Assembly (NCBI RefSeq): GCF_004332295.1
Contig: NZ_RXLP01000001.1
Span: forward strand, 1-64,000
Direction of reading: 5' to 3'
Source: Alloscardovia theropitheci
GTDB lineage: Bacteria > Actinomycetota > Actinomycetes > Actinomycetales > Bifidobacteriaceae
Length of the DNA: 64,000 bases
Position numbers and translations under genes: made by a program. The notes under the pieces were generated by a model that was given only the letters and a program-made list of their open reading frames with translations, was not told the DNA's origin and ran no database searches. Positions 23,803-32,990 of the stretch are shown here, one piece after another. How positions within the stretch are numbered: the first letter of the stretch is position 1; every line of letters begins with the position of its first letter.

Positions 23803-25311
23803 ATGTACAGCCACTCTACAAAAGAAGAATTTCCTAGTAATGCATCTCATCACGAGGAGTTTAACGAGAAAGATTTTGCATCTCCTACTCTAGAATTTTA
23901 TGGAGGAAAACTCAGCGCATTACTACCTATAATTATCTTTCTTGGATTTTGTATTACCTTCTTCGTGGTACTCAAAGCTTTCGATATGAGTGCTTTATCC
24001 ATGGCAGCTCTTATATCCTTGATGCTTACGGCGTTGCTCGCGAAGGGTAAAAATAGGACTCAGACATACTGGAATGCTGTATATAATGGCGTAAAAGAAT
24101 CTATTCCTATTCTTGTCCTTCTTCTAGCTATCGGGATTTTCTCGCAATTAATTAAGCTATCGAATTTATCAGGTGGATTTGTGTGGCTCGCAGATCTTGT
24201 GCATGTCGGGCCTGGACTCTTCACAGCTTTAACATTTGGGTTTGTGTGTATCATTGCAACCGCCACGGGCTCGTCCCTAGGAACTATGTTTACAGCATTT
24301 CCAATCTTTTATCCAGCTGGAGTATTGTTAGGTGCAGACCCGGCTTTTTTGGCTGCGGCGATTGTTGGTGGTGGAATTTTCGGAGATAATTTAGCTCCGA
24401 TATCTGATACGACAATTATCTCGACATCCACACAGTATTATCGAGATCGTCAAACTACAGCCGATGTGGGTGGAGCCGTGCGTTCGCGCTTCAAATATTC
24501 GGCAATTGCAGGGATTGCAACTTTCCTTATCTTTGCATTCTTCGCAGGAAATTCGCAGACAGTACAAACAAATATACTAAGTAAAACCTCTGCTAATCCT
24601 CAATCATTATTTATGTTGATCCCAGTTGCCATTATGCTCATCGTTGCTGTACTTACAAAAGATATGTATATGGCGATTGTGCTGGGCGTACTTTGTGGAA
24701 GTGTTCTCGGACTATCAACAGGAATCCTTCATACAACCGATATTCTCAATGTCAAAGATGGTACACCAGGAGGATTCCTTATCGAGGGTGTTAATTCTAT
24801 GACAAGCACAGTAATACTTGTTCTTTGTGTCTATGGAATTATGGGTGTGCTTAATGCCGCTGGAATACTCAGTACACTGGTTGACTTTCTCAGTAGGTCG
24901 CGTCTTGGGAAGAGCGTCATCGGAACCGAAATAATTATGATGCTCGGTATTACTTTTACCACTCTTATCTTTGGCGGAGTAACCTCAGCAGCCATGGCAA
25001 CTTTCGGTAAAATCCACAATGAATTGGGAATGCGCATGAATCTACATCCGTATCGGCGAGCAAACTTACTTGATGGCTTCGCCAACTCTATAGCGCTATG
25101 CATACCATTTTTAAGCGTATTCGTATTTATCGGTTCACAATTGACTTCAGGATATGACAATATCGCTTCAGTGTCAGTAACAAATCTTGGAATGCATATG
25201 ATCTACCCATTCTTGCTTTTCATTGTCCTTCTTGTATCTGTTGTCACAGGTTGGGGAAGAAGATTTGAAGGAGCTAACGGTGAACCTATTAAAGTGGTAG
25301 CACAATCGTAA
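23803..25311 (+). CDS. NhaC-family Na+/H+ antiporter
   Basis: The protein has 502 residues and about twelve membrane helices after a hydrophilic, acidic and His-containing N-terminal tail (~38 residues). The family signature GGGIFGDNLAPISDTTIIS lies in the middle, with TATGSSLGTMFTAFPIF before it. It exchanges Na+ for H+, or a related organic pair as in malate-lactate MleN members. Substrate cannot be told. AGAGAGAAATATTT lies before the ATG. It may be cotranscribed with the aldo/keto reductase. Confidence 0.88.
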   Translation: MYSHSTKEEFPSNASHHEEFNEKDFASPTLEFYGGKLSALLPIIIFLGFCITFFVVLKAFDMSALSMAALISLMLTALLAKGKNRTQTYWNAVYNGVKESIPILVLLLAIGIFSQLIKLSNLSGGFVWLADLVHVGPGLFTALTFGFVCIIATATGSSLGTMFTAFPIFYPAGVLLGADPAFLAAAIVGGGIFGDNLAPISDTTIISTSTQYYRDRQTTADVGGAVRSRFKYSAIAGIATFLIFAFFAGNSQTVQTNILSKTSANPQSLFMLIPVAIMLIVAVLTKDMYMAIVLGVLCGSVLGLSTGILHTTDILNVKDGTPGGFLIEGVNSMTSTVILVLCVYGIMGVLNAAGILSTLVDFLSRSRLGKSVIGTEIIMMLGITFTTLIFGGVTSAAMATFGKIHNELGMRMNLHPYRRANLLDGFANSIALCIPFLSVFVFIGSQLTSGYDNIASVSVTNLGMHMIYPFLLFIVLLVSVVTGWGRRFEGANGEPIKVVAQS

Positions 25312-25420
25312 AAAAATGCTTCTATCTCACACTCACATACGCATAAAAGGCCGACTAGGTTATATCATCAGTACTATTTACTATAGCTAAGAATGATAAG
25401 AACTTGGATCGGTCTTTTGT

Positions 25421-25873
25421 ATGCGCGTGAACAAACACACAGTTGCATGGTGGTACATGCTAGCAATTTTTCTCAGTGTAAGCATGATGGTTCTTGCATG
25501 GAAACTGGAGTGGATTCATTTTGCCTATACAGGTGATGATCTTTTTGATATTGCGTTATATCGAAAAGATAGATTAATAAATATAGGGTGGTATTGCGTA
25601 ATCATTAATACGCTCTCTTTTATCCTTTTCGGTATCGACAAATGGATAGCTAAACGAAACGGGAAAAATAAAAAATCTACACGCGCACACACAAGAATTC
25701 CCGAGTTCTGGCTACTAGGAAGCGCTTTCCTTGGCGGAACTATAGGATCAATTATCGCAATGGCAATTTTTCGACATAAGATAAATGACTGGTATTTTGT
25801 GTGGGAAGTACCGATATTTCTGTGCCTGCACGCTTGTTTATTCTTCTACATTCATGCTGTTGGAATTTTCTAA
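25421..25873 (+). CDS. DUF1294 membrane protein
   Basis: The protein has 150 residues with four hydrophobic segments. The DUF1294 pattern is clear: NTLSFILFGIDKWIAKRNGK, then RIPEFWLLGSAFLGGTIGSI and FRHKINDWYFVWEVP. Members are small integral membrane proteins, sometimes fused to cold-shock or zinc-ribbon domains; this one has no fusion. Function unknown. No clear ribosome binding site is seen. Confidence 0.85.
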   Translation: MRVNKHTVAWWYMLAIFLSVSMMVLAWKLEWIHFAYTGDDLFDIALYRKDRLINIGWYCVIINTLSFILFGIDKWIAKRNGKNKKSTRAHTRIPEFWLLGSAFLGGTIGSIIAMAIFRHKINDWYFVWEVPIFLCLHACLFFYIHAVGIF

Positions 25874-26021
25874 GTAAAATTCTTGCCATGCGTACGAATA
25901 ACATCTGCATAAACTAGCTGTGATTGCAGATAGATACGTTCCGAGACACTTATATAAAGCTTACATAGTAGACTAACAGATACACATAGGTAAAGAATAG
26001 AAGCGTACATGAGAGCAGCAT

Positions 26022-26501
26022 ATGAATATTACAGTTATAGCCGTGGGGAAGTTGAAAGAAAAATTCTGGAAACAAGCAATTGATGAATACGCTAAACGTT
26101 TAAACGCATACTGTAAATTCAGCATCATAGAATTACCTGATGAAAAAACTCCAAATAATGCGAGCGAAAAAGAAGATGAAATAATTCTCGATAAAGAAGG
26201 ACAGCGCATTCTACAAAAAATTGGAGTTGATGATTATGTGGTCGCGCTCGCTATTGAGGGCAAGCTTGTAACAAGCGAAGATTTAGCGTCGCGTATCGAA
26301 GCATGTGCACTTCAGGGTAAAAGTAAAATCACTTTTATCATTGGAGGATCATTAGGCTTATCGTCACAGGTAAAGAAGAGAGCGAACGAATTAGTATCAT
26401 TTGGTCGAATCACCATGCCTCATCAATTAGCGCGCGTGGTCTTGAGCGAACAAATTTATCGTTCCTATCGCATAATTAATCACCAGGCATACCATAAATA
26501 A
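26022..26501 (+). CDS. rlmH: 23S rRNA (pseudouridine-1915-N3)-methyltransferase RlmH
   Basis: The protein has 159 residues, the RlmH length. SPOUT methyltransferase features are VGKLKEKFWKQAIDEYAKRL at the start, FIIGGSLGLSSQV (SAM-binding knot) and the C-terminal RVVLSEQIYRSYRIINHQAYHK. It methylates helix 69 of the large subunit. It is monocistronic. The 148-base gap after it holds no gene. Confidence 0.95.
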   Translation: MNITVIAVGKLKEKFWKQAIDEYAKRLNAYCKFSIIELPDEKTPNNASEKEDEIILDKEGQRILQKIGVDDYVVALAIEGKLVTSEDLASRIEACALQGKSKITFIIGGSLGLSSQVKKRANELVSFGRITMPHQLARVVLSEQIYRSYRIINHQAYHK

Positions 26502-26649
26502 TTAAATGATGACGAGTAGGAGACACAATCTTCTTCGTAGCGCATGCTAGCCTTGGAGTCCAAATTATGCGCGTGACATGTGGCACCTACACGATATTTG
26601 AGACACTCAATAACGTGTACAGTGCGAGCAACTATATGAGGAGGATAGG

Positions 26650-27783
26650 ATGAGTGCATATTTAGGACCATTGCGTACGGCGGTTATAGCATTTCCTTTC
26701 ATAGCTGCACTAATCGTGCTGCCAGTATATATTTACCAATATCGTAAATTCGGTTTCGTTAATAAATTAAGGCTTGCTACGATTTATGCTTTTGTCCTGT
26801 ACATGATATGCGCATATTTCTTGGTAATTTTGCCTTTGCCTTCAACGCGAGATATTATTTCGCTCCTGGGCACGAATCGCCAAACGTATGATTTGGTACC
26901 GTTTTCATCTATCCATGACATCATTAATGAAACACAGGTAATGTGGTCGAATCCGCATACATATATTCATCTGCTGAAAGAACGCGCATTCCTACAAGTT
27001 GCTTTTAATTTCTTGCTAACAGTGCCATTTGGTGTATTTATGCGGTATCTATTTAATCGAAAATTGGGGCAGACAATTTTATTCACTTTTTGTCTGACGC
27101 TTTTCTTCGAAATAAGCCAGTTGACAGGATTATTCTGGATTTATAATGCACCGTATCGTCTCTTCTCTGTAGATGATCTTATCCAAAATACCTGTGGAGG
27201 GATTCTCGGATACATAGTGACTCCGATTATTACGTGGTTTATACCTTCACTTGAAGATGTCGATCGAAAGAAGGAACGAAAAATAAACAGCGTAGGCACC
27301 ATACGCAGGCTTGTAGCGATGGCAATAGATTTATTTGTCGTAGATTTTATTACAGGAATTCTTTCGAGCGTGACGATGATGCAGTCTCTTCAATGGGTTT
27401 TCTTCATCGCGATATTAATTCTTTACTTTATTACTTTCGCGTATATTACGCAGGGCTTTACTATTGGCAAATGGCTCCTAAGGTTGCGTTTAGCTAATGA
27501 TGATGGACGGCTATACTTATGGCCATTGATTGTTCGAGAAACGACATTCTTTGGCGCTGTATGGGGTATGAATAGATTATTTACCTTCTTACTTAATTCT
27601 GTACAAAATCACCCAATTATCATGCTTGGGTTATTCCTTATAGCGGCTTTGTACAATGTGATACTTGTGATTAATTTCTTATGGAATATCCGAAGTCGAG
27701 AATTCTTCCACGACCGACTTTCTGGCGTAACAGATATAGCGGTAGCGCCTCATCGCAGTTCGTATAACGCGACAAAAGAATAA
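26650..27783 (+). CDS. VanZ-like protein with a C-terminal RDD domain
   Basis: The protein has 377 residues. The N-terminal ~200 residues form a VanZ-like membrane domain: FVLYMICAYFLVILPLP, VPFGVFMRYLF, FFEISQLTGLF and SVDDLIQNTCGGILGYI. The C-terminal part is an RDD domain with RRLVAMAIDLFVVDFI and GFTIGKWLLRLRL, ending in FFHDRLSGVTDIAV. VanZ confers teicoplanin resistance in enterococci, but most homologues are uncharacterised envelope proteins. GAGGAGGATAGG precedes the ATG. Confidence 0.9.
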   Translation: MSAYLGPLRTAVIAFPFIAALIVLPVYIYQYRKFGFVNKLRLATIYAFVLYMICAYFLVILPLPSTRDIISLLGTNRQTYDLVPFSSIHDIINETQVMWSNPHTYIHLLKERAFLQVAFNFLLTVPFGVFMRYLFNRKLGQTILFTFCLTLFFEISQLTGLFWIYNAPYRLFSVDDLIQNTCGGILGYIVTPIITWFIPSLEDVDRKKERKINSVGTIRRLVAMAIDLFVVDFITGILSSVTMMQSLQWVFFIAILILYFITFAYITQGFTIGKWLLRLRLANDDGRLYLWPLIVRETTFFGAVWGMNRLFTFLLNSVQNHPIIMLGLFLIAALYNVILVINFLWNIRSREFFHDRLSGVTDIAVAPHRSSYNATKE

Positions 27784-27934
27784 TTTATAACCTTTTTATC
27801 GCAAAGCTGTGGCTACCCGTGTGTCCTTTTGTATGATTGGTACTCTTAGTGTGTTCATGCGCATTGACGTGTGGGCACACTAAAATTTATGTATGTAGAT
27901 ACATACATGCAACGATGCGAGGTTTGAGTCACAC

Positions 27935-29188
27935 ATGGTACATCTACTGAGAGTACATCATGAACACCGCGGTCATGGGCATTCGCATGAATCTCATGGT
28001 CTTGAAGCATCTTTCCTCATTCTTGCAGGCCTTATAATGCGTGCACCTATTGTGGTGTTACCTTTGTATATTGTGCAAATGGCGCGTGAGATGAACCATG
28101 ATCCGCAAAGTTTCGGAATCTTAACGAGCTTGCCATTGTTAATGTTCGTCCTCGTGTCTATGTGTGTACCATGGCTTGTGTCTCGCATTAACCTTACTCG
28201 TACGATGCAGTTGGGTAGCGCAGTTATTTTCATCGGTTGCTTAATGCGCATGCTGATGACGTGGCCGACCATGCTAGTAGCTACAGCACTTGTAGGTGCT
28301 GGTATAGCGATACTTAATATCTCTATGCCTACGATGGTATCTGAGCGCTTTAGTCACAAGCCAGGACTGTACACCACAGCATATAGTGCCGGAATGGTCG
28401 CTGGATCAGTAATTCTTGTTATGATTGATCCTTTTGTGACAGATCTTTTCGGATGGAAAGCGATGATGTGGCTTATGGTAGTAATGGCTTTTATACCAAT
28501 GTTCCTCTCATTCTTTCTACCCGCAGTTACAGTCTCTACCACAGTAGAGAAGCGGAGTGGAGCGAAACTAAAGTTTCTCAAGGATCCGAGGACATGGCTT
28601 TTTATAGGAATGTTTGCTGGGCAATCATTCTTGAGCTATACACTCAGCGCCTGGCTGCCTAGCATGATGAACGCCGACCATGTAAGTGAAACAAGTTATA
28701 CAATTGTCAATGTACTCTTTAATTTAGCAGGTATGCCGGTTTCTCTTATTATTCCTCTTTTTATCGCGCGAACGAGAAGACGCTATCATATCTATCTATT
28801 GGGCACTTTGACAGCAGTTCAGATTGCTATCGTGGCGCTGTATAGATGGCATACTGAAATGGGTGAAGTATACTGGTACCTCTTCGGAACGATTGCGTGC
28901 TTATTCTTTACTACAATATTCGTGATGGCGTTGACTTTCTACCCGATAAAATCAGCAACCTCCGCCGACACCGCTGATATTTCCGGTATTTCTCAATCAT
29001 TGGGTTATCTCATCGCATCAACTGGCCCGGTCATGTATGGTGCAATGTACGGAACTGACATGCCGACGATTTCTTTTGCGTGGTCCATGGCTATTGCGGT
29101 TCTTGTCACTGCATGGTGCACTTGGCAAGTAATTAGAATCAATAAATTTGGTCTACAAATGTTGGGACGAAAGAAGCACAACTCATGA
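27935..29188 (+). CDS. MFS transporter (CynX/NimT-like) with a His-rich N terminus
   Basis: The protein has 417 residues and twelve predicted helices. The helix pattern and GILTSLPLLMFVLVSMCVPWL resemble the CynX/NimT-like major facilitator group. The N-terminal tail carries eight His in the first 21 residues (RVHHEHRGHGHSHESH), which is unusual for the group and suggests metal binding. Cyanate or nitroimidazole handling in relatives does not settle the substrate. The DUF1653 gene starts within its stop codon (ATGA overlap). Confidence 0.8.
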   Translation: MVHLLRVHHEHRGHGHSHESHGLEASFLILAGLIMRAPIVVLPLYIVQMAREMNHDPQSFGILTSLPLLMFVLVSMCVPWLVSRINLTRTMQLGSAVIFIGCLMRMLMTWPTMLVATALVGAGIAILNISMPTMVSERFSHKPGLYTTAYSAGMVAGSVILVMIDPFVTDLFGWKAMMWLMVVMAFIPMFLSFFLPAVTVSTTVEKRSGAKLKFLKDPRTWLFIGMFAGQSFLSYTLSAWLPSMMNADHVSETSYTIVNVLFNLAGMPVSLIIPLFIARTRRRYHIYLLGTLTAVQIAIVALYRWHTEMGEVYWYLFGTIACLFFTTIFVMALTFYPIKSATSADTADISGISQSLGYLIASTGPVMYGAMYGTDMPTISFAWSMAIAVLVTAWCTWQVIRINKFGLQMLGRKKHNS

Positions 29189-29430
29189 CATCGCGAACTA
29201 TACGTATACATGGAATTTATCGTCATTTTAAGGGAAACTTCTATATTGTAGAAGATCTTGCTCAAGATAGTGAAACGATGCAAGAGATGGTAGTGTACCG
29301 CAAATTATATGATGATAGATCACTATGGGTGCGACCTGCGGATATGTTTTTATCTGAGGTCGATCATGATAAATATCCTGATGTCACACAGAAATTTAGG
29401 TTTGAAGAAATTCAGTTGGGTGACCATTGA
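29185..29430 (+). CDS. DUF1653 domain protein
   Basis: The protein has 81 residues, the whole DUF1653 domain: GIYRHFKGNFYIVEDLAQDS, MVVYRKLYDDRSLWVRPADMF and the C-terminal FRFEEI. The fold is small and beta-rich; function is unknown. The ATG overlaps the MFS gene stop by four bases, so translation is coupled. Confidence 0.85.
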   Translation: MTSRTIRIHGIYRHFKGNFYIVEDLAQDSETMQEMVVYRKLYDDRSLWVRPADMFLSEVDHDKYPDVTQKFRFEEIQLGDH

Positions 29431-29492
29431 TTTCACATAATGCTGGATTTCGCATAATGATGATGGTCACCCTGAGCTAAGCACTCGGCTAT

Positions 29493-30692
29493 CTATGACA
29501 GATAATTATGTACAGCTGAAATGAAGCGATTTACGCCATCTTCAACACGATAACGCTGAGTAGCCACATTCATGCGAATGAACGATTTACCGTTTGCCCC
29601 ATAAATTTCTCCAGAAGCAAGTTTTAATCCGGTAGTTGTATAAATATAATCCACGAGATCTTGCGCATTATCTGTTATGGCGGAACAATCGAGCCATAGA
29701 AGGTAAGTTGCGTTGCTTTCTGTTATTCGAGTACGGATGTTGGCATTGGTAATTTTTTCAGTCGCGTAATCTTTATTTGCCTGAATATATGAATTTAATT
29801 CATTAAGCCATTGTTCGCAGCGCGTATATGCTGCTATAACAGCTCTGCATGCAAATGAATTAGGCTCGGCCACCTCATCATTATTAATTCCTCTTTCGAA
29901 ACGTGCTCGAATACGAGGATTATCAATCATGGCATACGCAGCATGGATTCCAGCTGTATTAAATGCTTTTGAAGGAGATGCGCATGTAATTGCTACGTCA
30001 CGGCATACATCGCTTGCGCTAGCAAATGGAATATGCGCTAAGCCTGGGCGTACCACTTCGCAATGAATTTCATCGGATAAAATAATTACCCCGTACTTAT
30101 CAGCTAAATCGCCTAAACGGGATAAATCTTCTTTCGACCATATATTTCCCGTAGGATTATGGGGATTGCACAAAATCATCATAGTAGTAAGAGGATCGCT
30201 GAATGCATTTTCTAATGCGTCAAAATCCATGGAGTATACGTTTTCTTCAGCATCATGAGTTAAAGGCACTTCATATACTCTGCGACCGTTGTTGACAATA
30301 GAGTTATAGAATATGTTATATACAGGAGGTTGTACTACTATTTTTTCGGCAACATTCGTAAGAGAACGAACGGCCGATGAGATAGCTGGCACCACGCCAG
30401 AAACGAAAATAATGTTACTTGGGTCAATTAAAAAATGATGACGATTCTTCCACCAAGAACTGATAGTTTGACCAAATTCATCAGGAATATCACTGTAGCC
30501 GAAAGTGCCATTAGCAGCTCGGTCAAGTATTGCTTGCTTAACCGCTGGGGCAGTTTCAAAATCCATATCGGCAATCCACATGGGAAGATAGTCTCTGTCA
30601 GGAGTGTTAGATTCCTGTAACTGTTCCTGTGGGCTTGACCATTTGACTGAATCAATATTGGTGCGTAGCGTAGGCTCGTCAAAATTAAACAT
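29493..30692 (-). CDS. PatB/MalY-type PLP-dependent C-S lyase or aminotransferase
   Basis: The protein has 399 residues. Fold-type I PLP enzyme: the N-terminal DYLPMWIADMDFETAPAV is typical of MalY/PatB, CNPHNPTGNIW follows, then DEIHCEVV with the cofactor Asp, and PSKAFNTAGIHAAY carries the PLP Lys. Members are cystathionine beta-lyases or cysteine-S-conjugate lyases. The ATG overlaps the stop codon of the DUF3737 gene by one base. The two are one translation unit. Confidence 0.9.
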   Translation of the reverse strand: MFNFDEPTLRTNIDSVKWSSPQEQLQESNTPDRDYLPMWIADMDFETAPAVKQAILDRAANGTFGYSDIPDEFGQTISSWWKNRHHFLIDPSNIIFVSGVVPAISSAVRSLTNVAEKIVVQPPVYNIFYNSIVNNGRRVYEVPLTHDAEENVYSMDFDALENAFSDPLTTMMILCNPHNPTGNIWSKEDLSRLGDLADKYGVIILSDEIHCEVVRPGLAHIPFASASDVCRDVAITCASPSKAFNTAGIHAAYAMIDNPRIRARFERGINNDEVAEPNSFACRAVIAAYTRCEQWLNELNSYIQANKDYATEKITNANIRTRITESNATYLLWLDCSAITDNAQDLVDYIYTTTGLKLASGEIYGANGKSFIRMNVATQRYRVEDGVNRFISAVHNYLS

Positions 30693-31558
30693 CAGTTGTC
30701 CTTCAAACTCAAAGAATTATTAGTTTTAATCTTAGTCGCGCTAGGGTCGATATCGGGATCGTCGAAGATAATATTATCGATATGGGGTGCGGCAATTAAA
30801 CCATTTATAGGATTTTTGATACTCAGAACGGGTGAAGTAATCTGCGCATCAATATCGCTACAATATTCAAATGCTAAATCTGTGTTTCGCACAATGCAAT
30901 TCTTGAGCGTAAGTCCATCAATGTAGCATAATCCCTGATTGCTCTCGATAACACAATTAATAAACGTCAAATTCTTAGAATTCCAACCGATATATTCGCC
31001 GGTAATAACGGAGTCATATACAGTTACATTTTCGGTATTCCATAAAGCATCTTTTGTAGCGAGATGAGAATTGCGGATGACGATATTCTTTCCGCCATCA
31101 AATGCGTAATTTCCATCAATCTTGACATTATCAAGATTGATATTGCTACTGTTCATACCAAAGTAGTCTCCACGAACATTGACATTCGTCATGGTGATGT
31201 CACTGCAGTTCCATAATGTTTCGTCTGCATACGGGATAGAAGAATTGGCGATAGTAATGTGCGATGACTTACGGAAAGTTTTTGGTGCATTAATAGCGCT
31301 GTTATCGATAGAAATATTGTGCGTATACCAAATTCCTGAACGTGCCGTCTCAAGTAACGTTGAATGAGACAAGGAAACGTTGCGACAATACCATAACGGA
31401 TACTTCCAACCAAATGTTGTGTCACTAATGGTCAATTCGTCGGATTCCTTAAGAGGGGACTCACCGTCATCGAAAGTGGAATGCTCTATATGAGCATCAT
31501 GAGTCTTAAAGAGTGCTCGCTCGCCTGTAAAATGTTTAAAAATATAGTGTGAAGTCAT
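30692..31558 (-). CDS. DUF3737 right-handed beta-helix protein
   Basis: The protein has 288 residues from the ATG at 31558, which has AAGGAC just upstream; an in-frame ATG at 31591 is less likely. The sequence is built of repeating ~20-residue coils with regular polar/hydrophobic strands (HITIANSSIPYADETLWNCS, ITMTNVNVRGDYFGMNSSN, NLTFINCVIESNQGLCYIDG), as in pentapeptide-like beta-helix folds. This matches DUF3737. There is no signal peptide. It is coupled to the C-S lyase gene; function unknown. Confidence 0.85.
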   Translation of the reverse strand: MTSHYIFKHFTGERALFKTHDAHIEHSTFDDGESPLKESDELTISDTTFGWKYPLWYCRNVSLSHSTLLETARSGIWYTHNISIDNSAINAPKTFRKSSHITIANSSIPYADETLWNCSDITMTNVNVRGDYFGMNSSNINLDNVKIDGNYAFDGGKNIVIRNSHLATKDALWNTENVTVYDSVITGEYIGWNSKNLTFINCVIESNQGLCYIDGLTLKNCIVRNTDLAFEYCSDIDAQITSPVLSIKNPINGLIAAPHIDNIIFDDPDIDPSATKIKTNNSLSLKDN

Positions 31559-31707
31559 AATGTCCTTGGAAAAGTACGCTAATTTTCTCAACTTGTTTAC
31601 AATGTACCACTTGATTCATAGCTAAATTGATGAATGCTAGGCGTTTTTGCATTTAGCATAACCGCTGAGGACATCACTTTATGAGATGTGGATATGTATG
31701 GTTATAA

Positions 31708-31731
31708 TTGACATTTTTTGTGATATGTCAA
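31708..31731. promoter_or_regulatory. TTGACA/TGTCAA inverted repeat upstream of DUF5692
   Basis: TTGACA (31708-31713) and TGTCAA (31726-31731) flank a T-rich 12-base spacer. It could be an operator, or a -35 element read in either direction. Confidence 0.35.
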
Positions 31732-31778
31732 CCTTTGATTTTTTTTAGAAAACTTGTGAAATAATATCAATAGAGACG

Positions 31779-31794
31779 TTTATAACGTTATAAA
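31779..31794. promoter_or_regulatory. 16-base perfect palindrome, candidate operator
   Basis: TTTATAACGTTATAAA is a perfect palindrome 57 bases before the DUF5692 start. It is centred on ACGT and placed where a repressor could block promoter clearance. Confidence 0.45.
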
Positions 31795-31850
31795 ACAGTG
31801 ATGATGCACAACATCAGCATCACAATGAAGTGAAAGACGAGGAGAACAGA

Positions 31851-32903
31851 ATGCTGTTTCAGGTCTATGGTGCTAATGCTGCTACTCAATGGCTCGGATG
31901 GGTCATGGTTTTTGTGGCTTTAATTGCATTAAATGAGTTTGCACGACGTTCCAAGGCGGGCGGACTAATTATGTTCGCTGCTCTGCCGGCTGTTATGACG
32001 GTTTACTGCATTACAGTAGTTACTGCTGCAGCAATGGGAGCGAGTTGGGGAGTTAATAATCCGACGGTGGTATTTGCCAATGGCTGGTTCCATTACGCTA
32101 AGGTTTATGCTGCTCTTGCAGGATGTATCGGCTTTATGGCAATCAAGTATCGTTGGGGAAAGATTGGCAAAGCACGATGGTTCCGCGCATTCCCATTTGT
32201 AATCGTCGCGATTAATATTTTGATTGCTGTGGTATCTGACTTTGAATCTGCAGTGCACTTCTTTACTGGAAATTACACAATGCTCAACGGTTCTCCTGTA
32301 TGGACTACATCCGAGCATATTACAGTGGTTACCGGATGGCACAACGTATTCAACGGTATCGCTGGCTTGATCAATATCTTCTGCATGACCGGATGGTGGG
32401 CAGTTTACTCTTCTAAGAAGAAGGACGACATGATCTGGGCGGATATGACATGGGTCTTTATCCTCTCATATGATGTATGGAACTTCTGCTATACCTACAA
32501 TAATTTGCCAAACCATGCATGGTATTGTGGTTTTGCTTTGCTTTTGGCTCCAACAGTTGCTAATGCTCTCTGGAATAAGGGTGGATGGATCCAAAATCGA
32601 GCAAATACCTTAGCAATTTGGTGCATGTTCGCACAAGTACTACCACAATTCCAAACGTCTATGCCAGAACTTGGAGTGGATAGCCCATTCGCGGTTCAAT
32701 CAACGATGAATGCAAATGCGAACTTGACAGTATCGGTTATCTCGCTCGTAGCCAATATTGCCGCCATTGCATACATTATCTACCGCGCTAAGAAGCAACA
32801 TGTCAATCCATTTACGCATGAAGTATTTGCTGGAACTCGTGACTATGAGCAGGCAAAGACTCGTATTGATGAGTTTGATAAAGAAGCTGTTCTTGCGGTA
32901 TAA
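31851..32903 (+). CDS. DUF5692-type polytopic membrane protein
   Basis: The protein has 350 residues from the ATG at 31851, which has a GAGGAG six bases upstream; the frame is open to 31830. It is Trp/Tyr-rich with about nine hydrophobic helices. It contains WLGWVMVFVALIALNEFARR, VTGWHNVFNGIAGLINIF and WVFILSYDVWNFCYTYNN, a pattern I associate with DUF5692. No transporter signature is recognised. It is probably monocistronic: a strong terminator follows and a palindromic operator precedes it. Confidence 0.65.
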   Translation: MLFQVYGANAATQWLGWVMVFVALIALNEFARRSKAGGLIMFAALPAVMTVYCITVVTAAAMGASWGVNNPTVVFANGWFHYAKVYAALAGCIGFMAIKYRWGKIGKARWFRAFPFVIVAINILIAVVSDFESAVHFFTGNYTMLNGSPVWTTSEHITVVTGWHNVFNGIAGLINIFCMTGWWAVYSSKKKDDMIWADMTWVFILSYDVWNFCYTYNNLPNHAWYCGFALLLAPTVANALWNKGGWIQNRANTLAIWCMFAQVLPQFQTSMPELGVDSPFAVQSTMNANANLTVSVISLVANIAAIAYIIYRAKKQHVNPFTHEVFAGTRDYEQAKTRIDEFDKEAVLAV

Positions 32904-32932
32904 GTTGGTCGCGGAACGAACCCTATAATATG

Positions 32933-32970
32933 ACGTGGGCCTCGATAGTTTGCTATCGGGCCCACGTTTT
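32933..32970. terminator. Strong bidirectional terminator
   Basis: ACGTGGGCC...CGATAG pairs with CTATCG...GGCCCACGT (15 base pairs, one bulged T), loop TTTG, followed by TTTT. It lies between the convergent DUF5692 and permease genes. Confidence 0.85.
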
Positions 32971-32990
32971 AGTAAGAAAGGGAATGAGTA

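Noticed and set aside
26502-26649. Short ATG frame (MMTSRRHNLLRSAC) after rlmH
   Set aside because: No ribosome binding site and 14 codons only.
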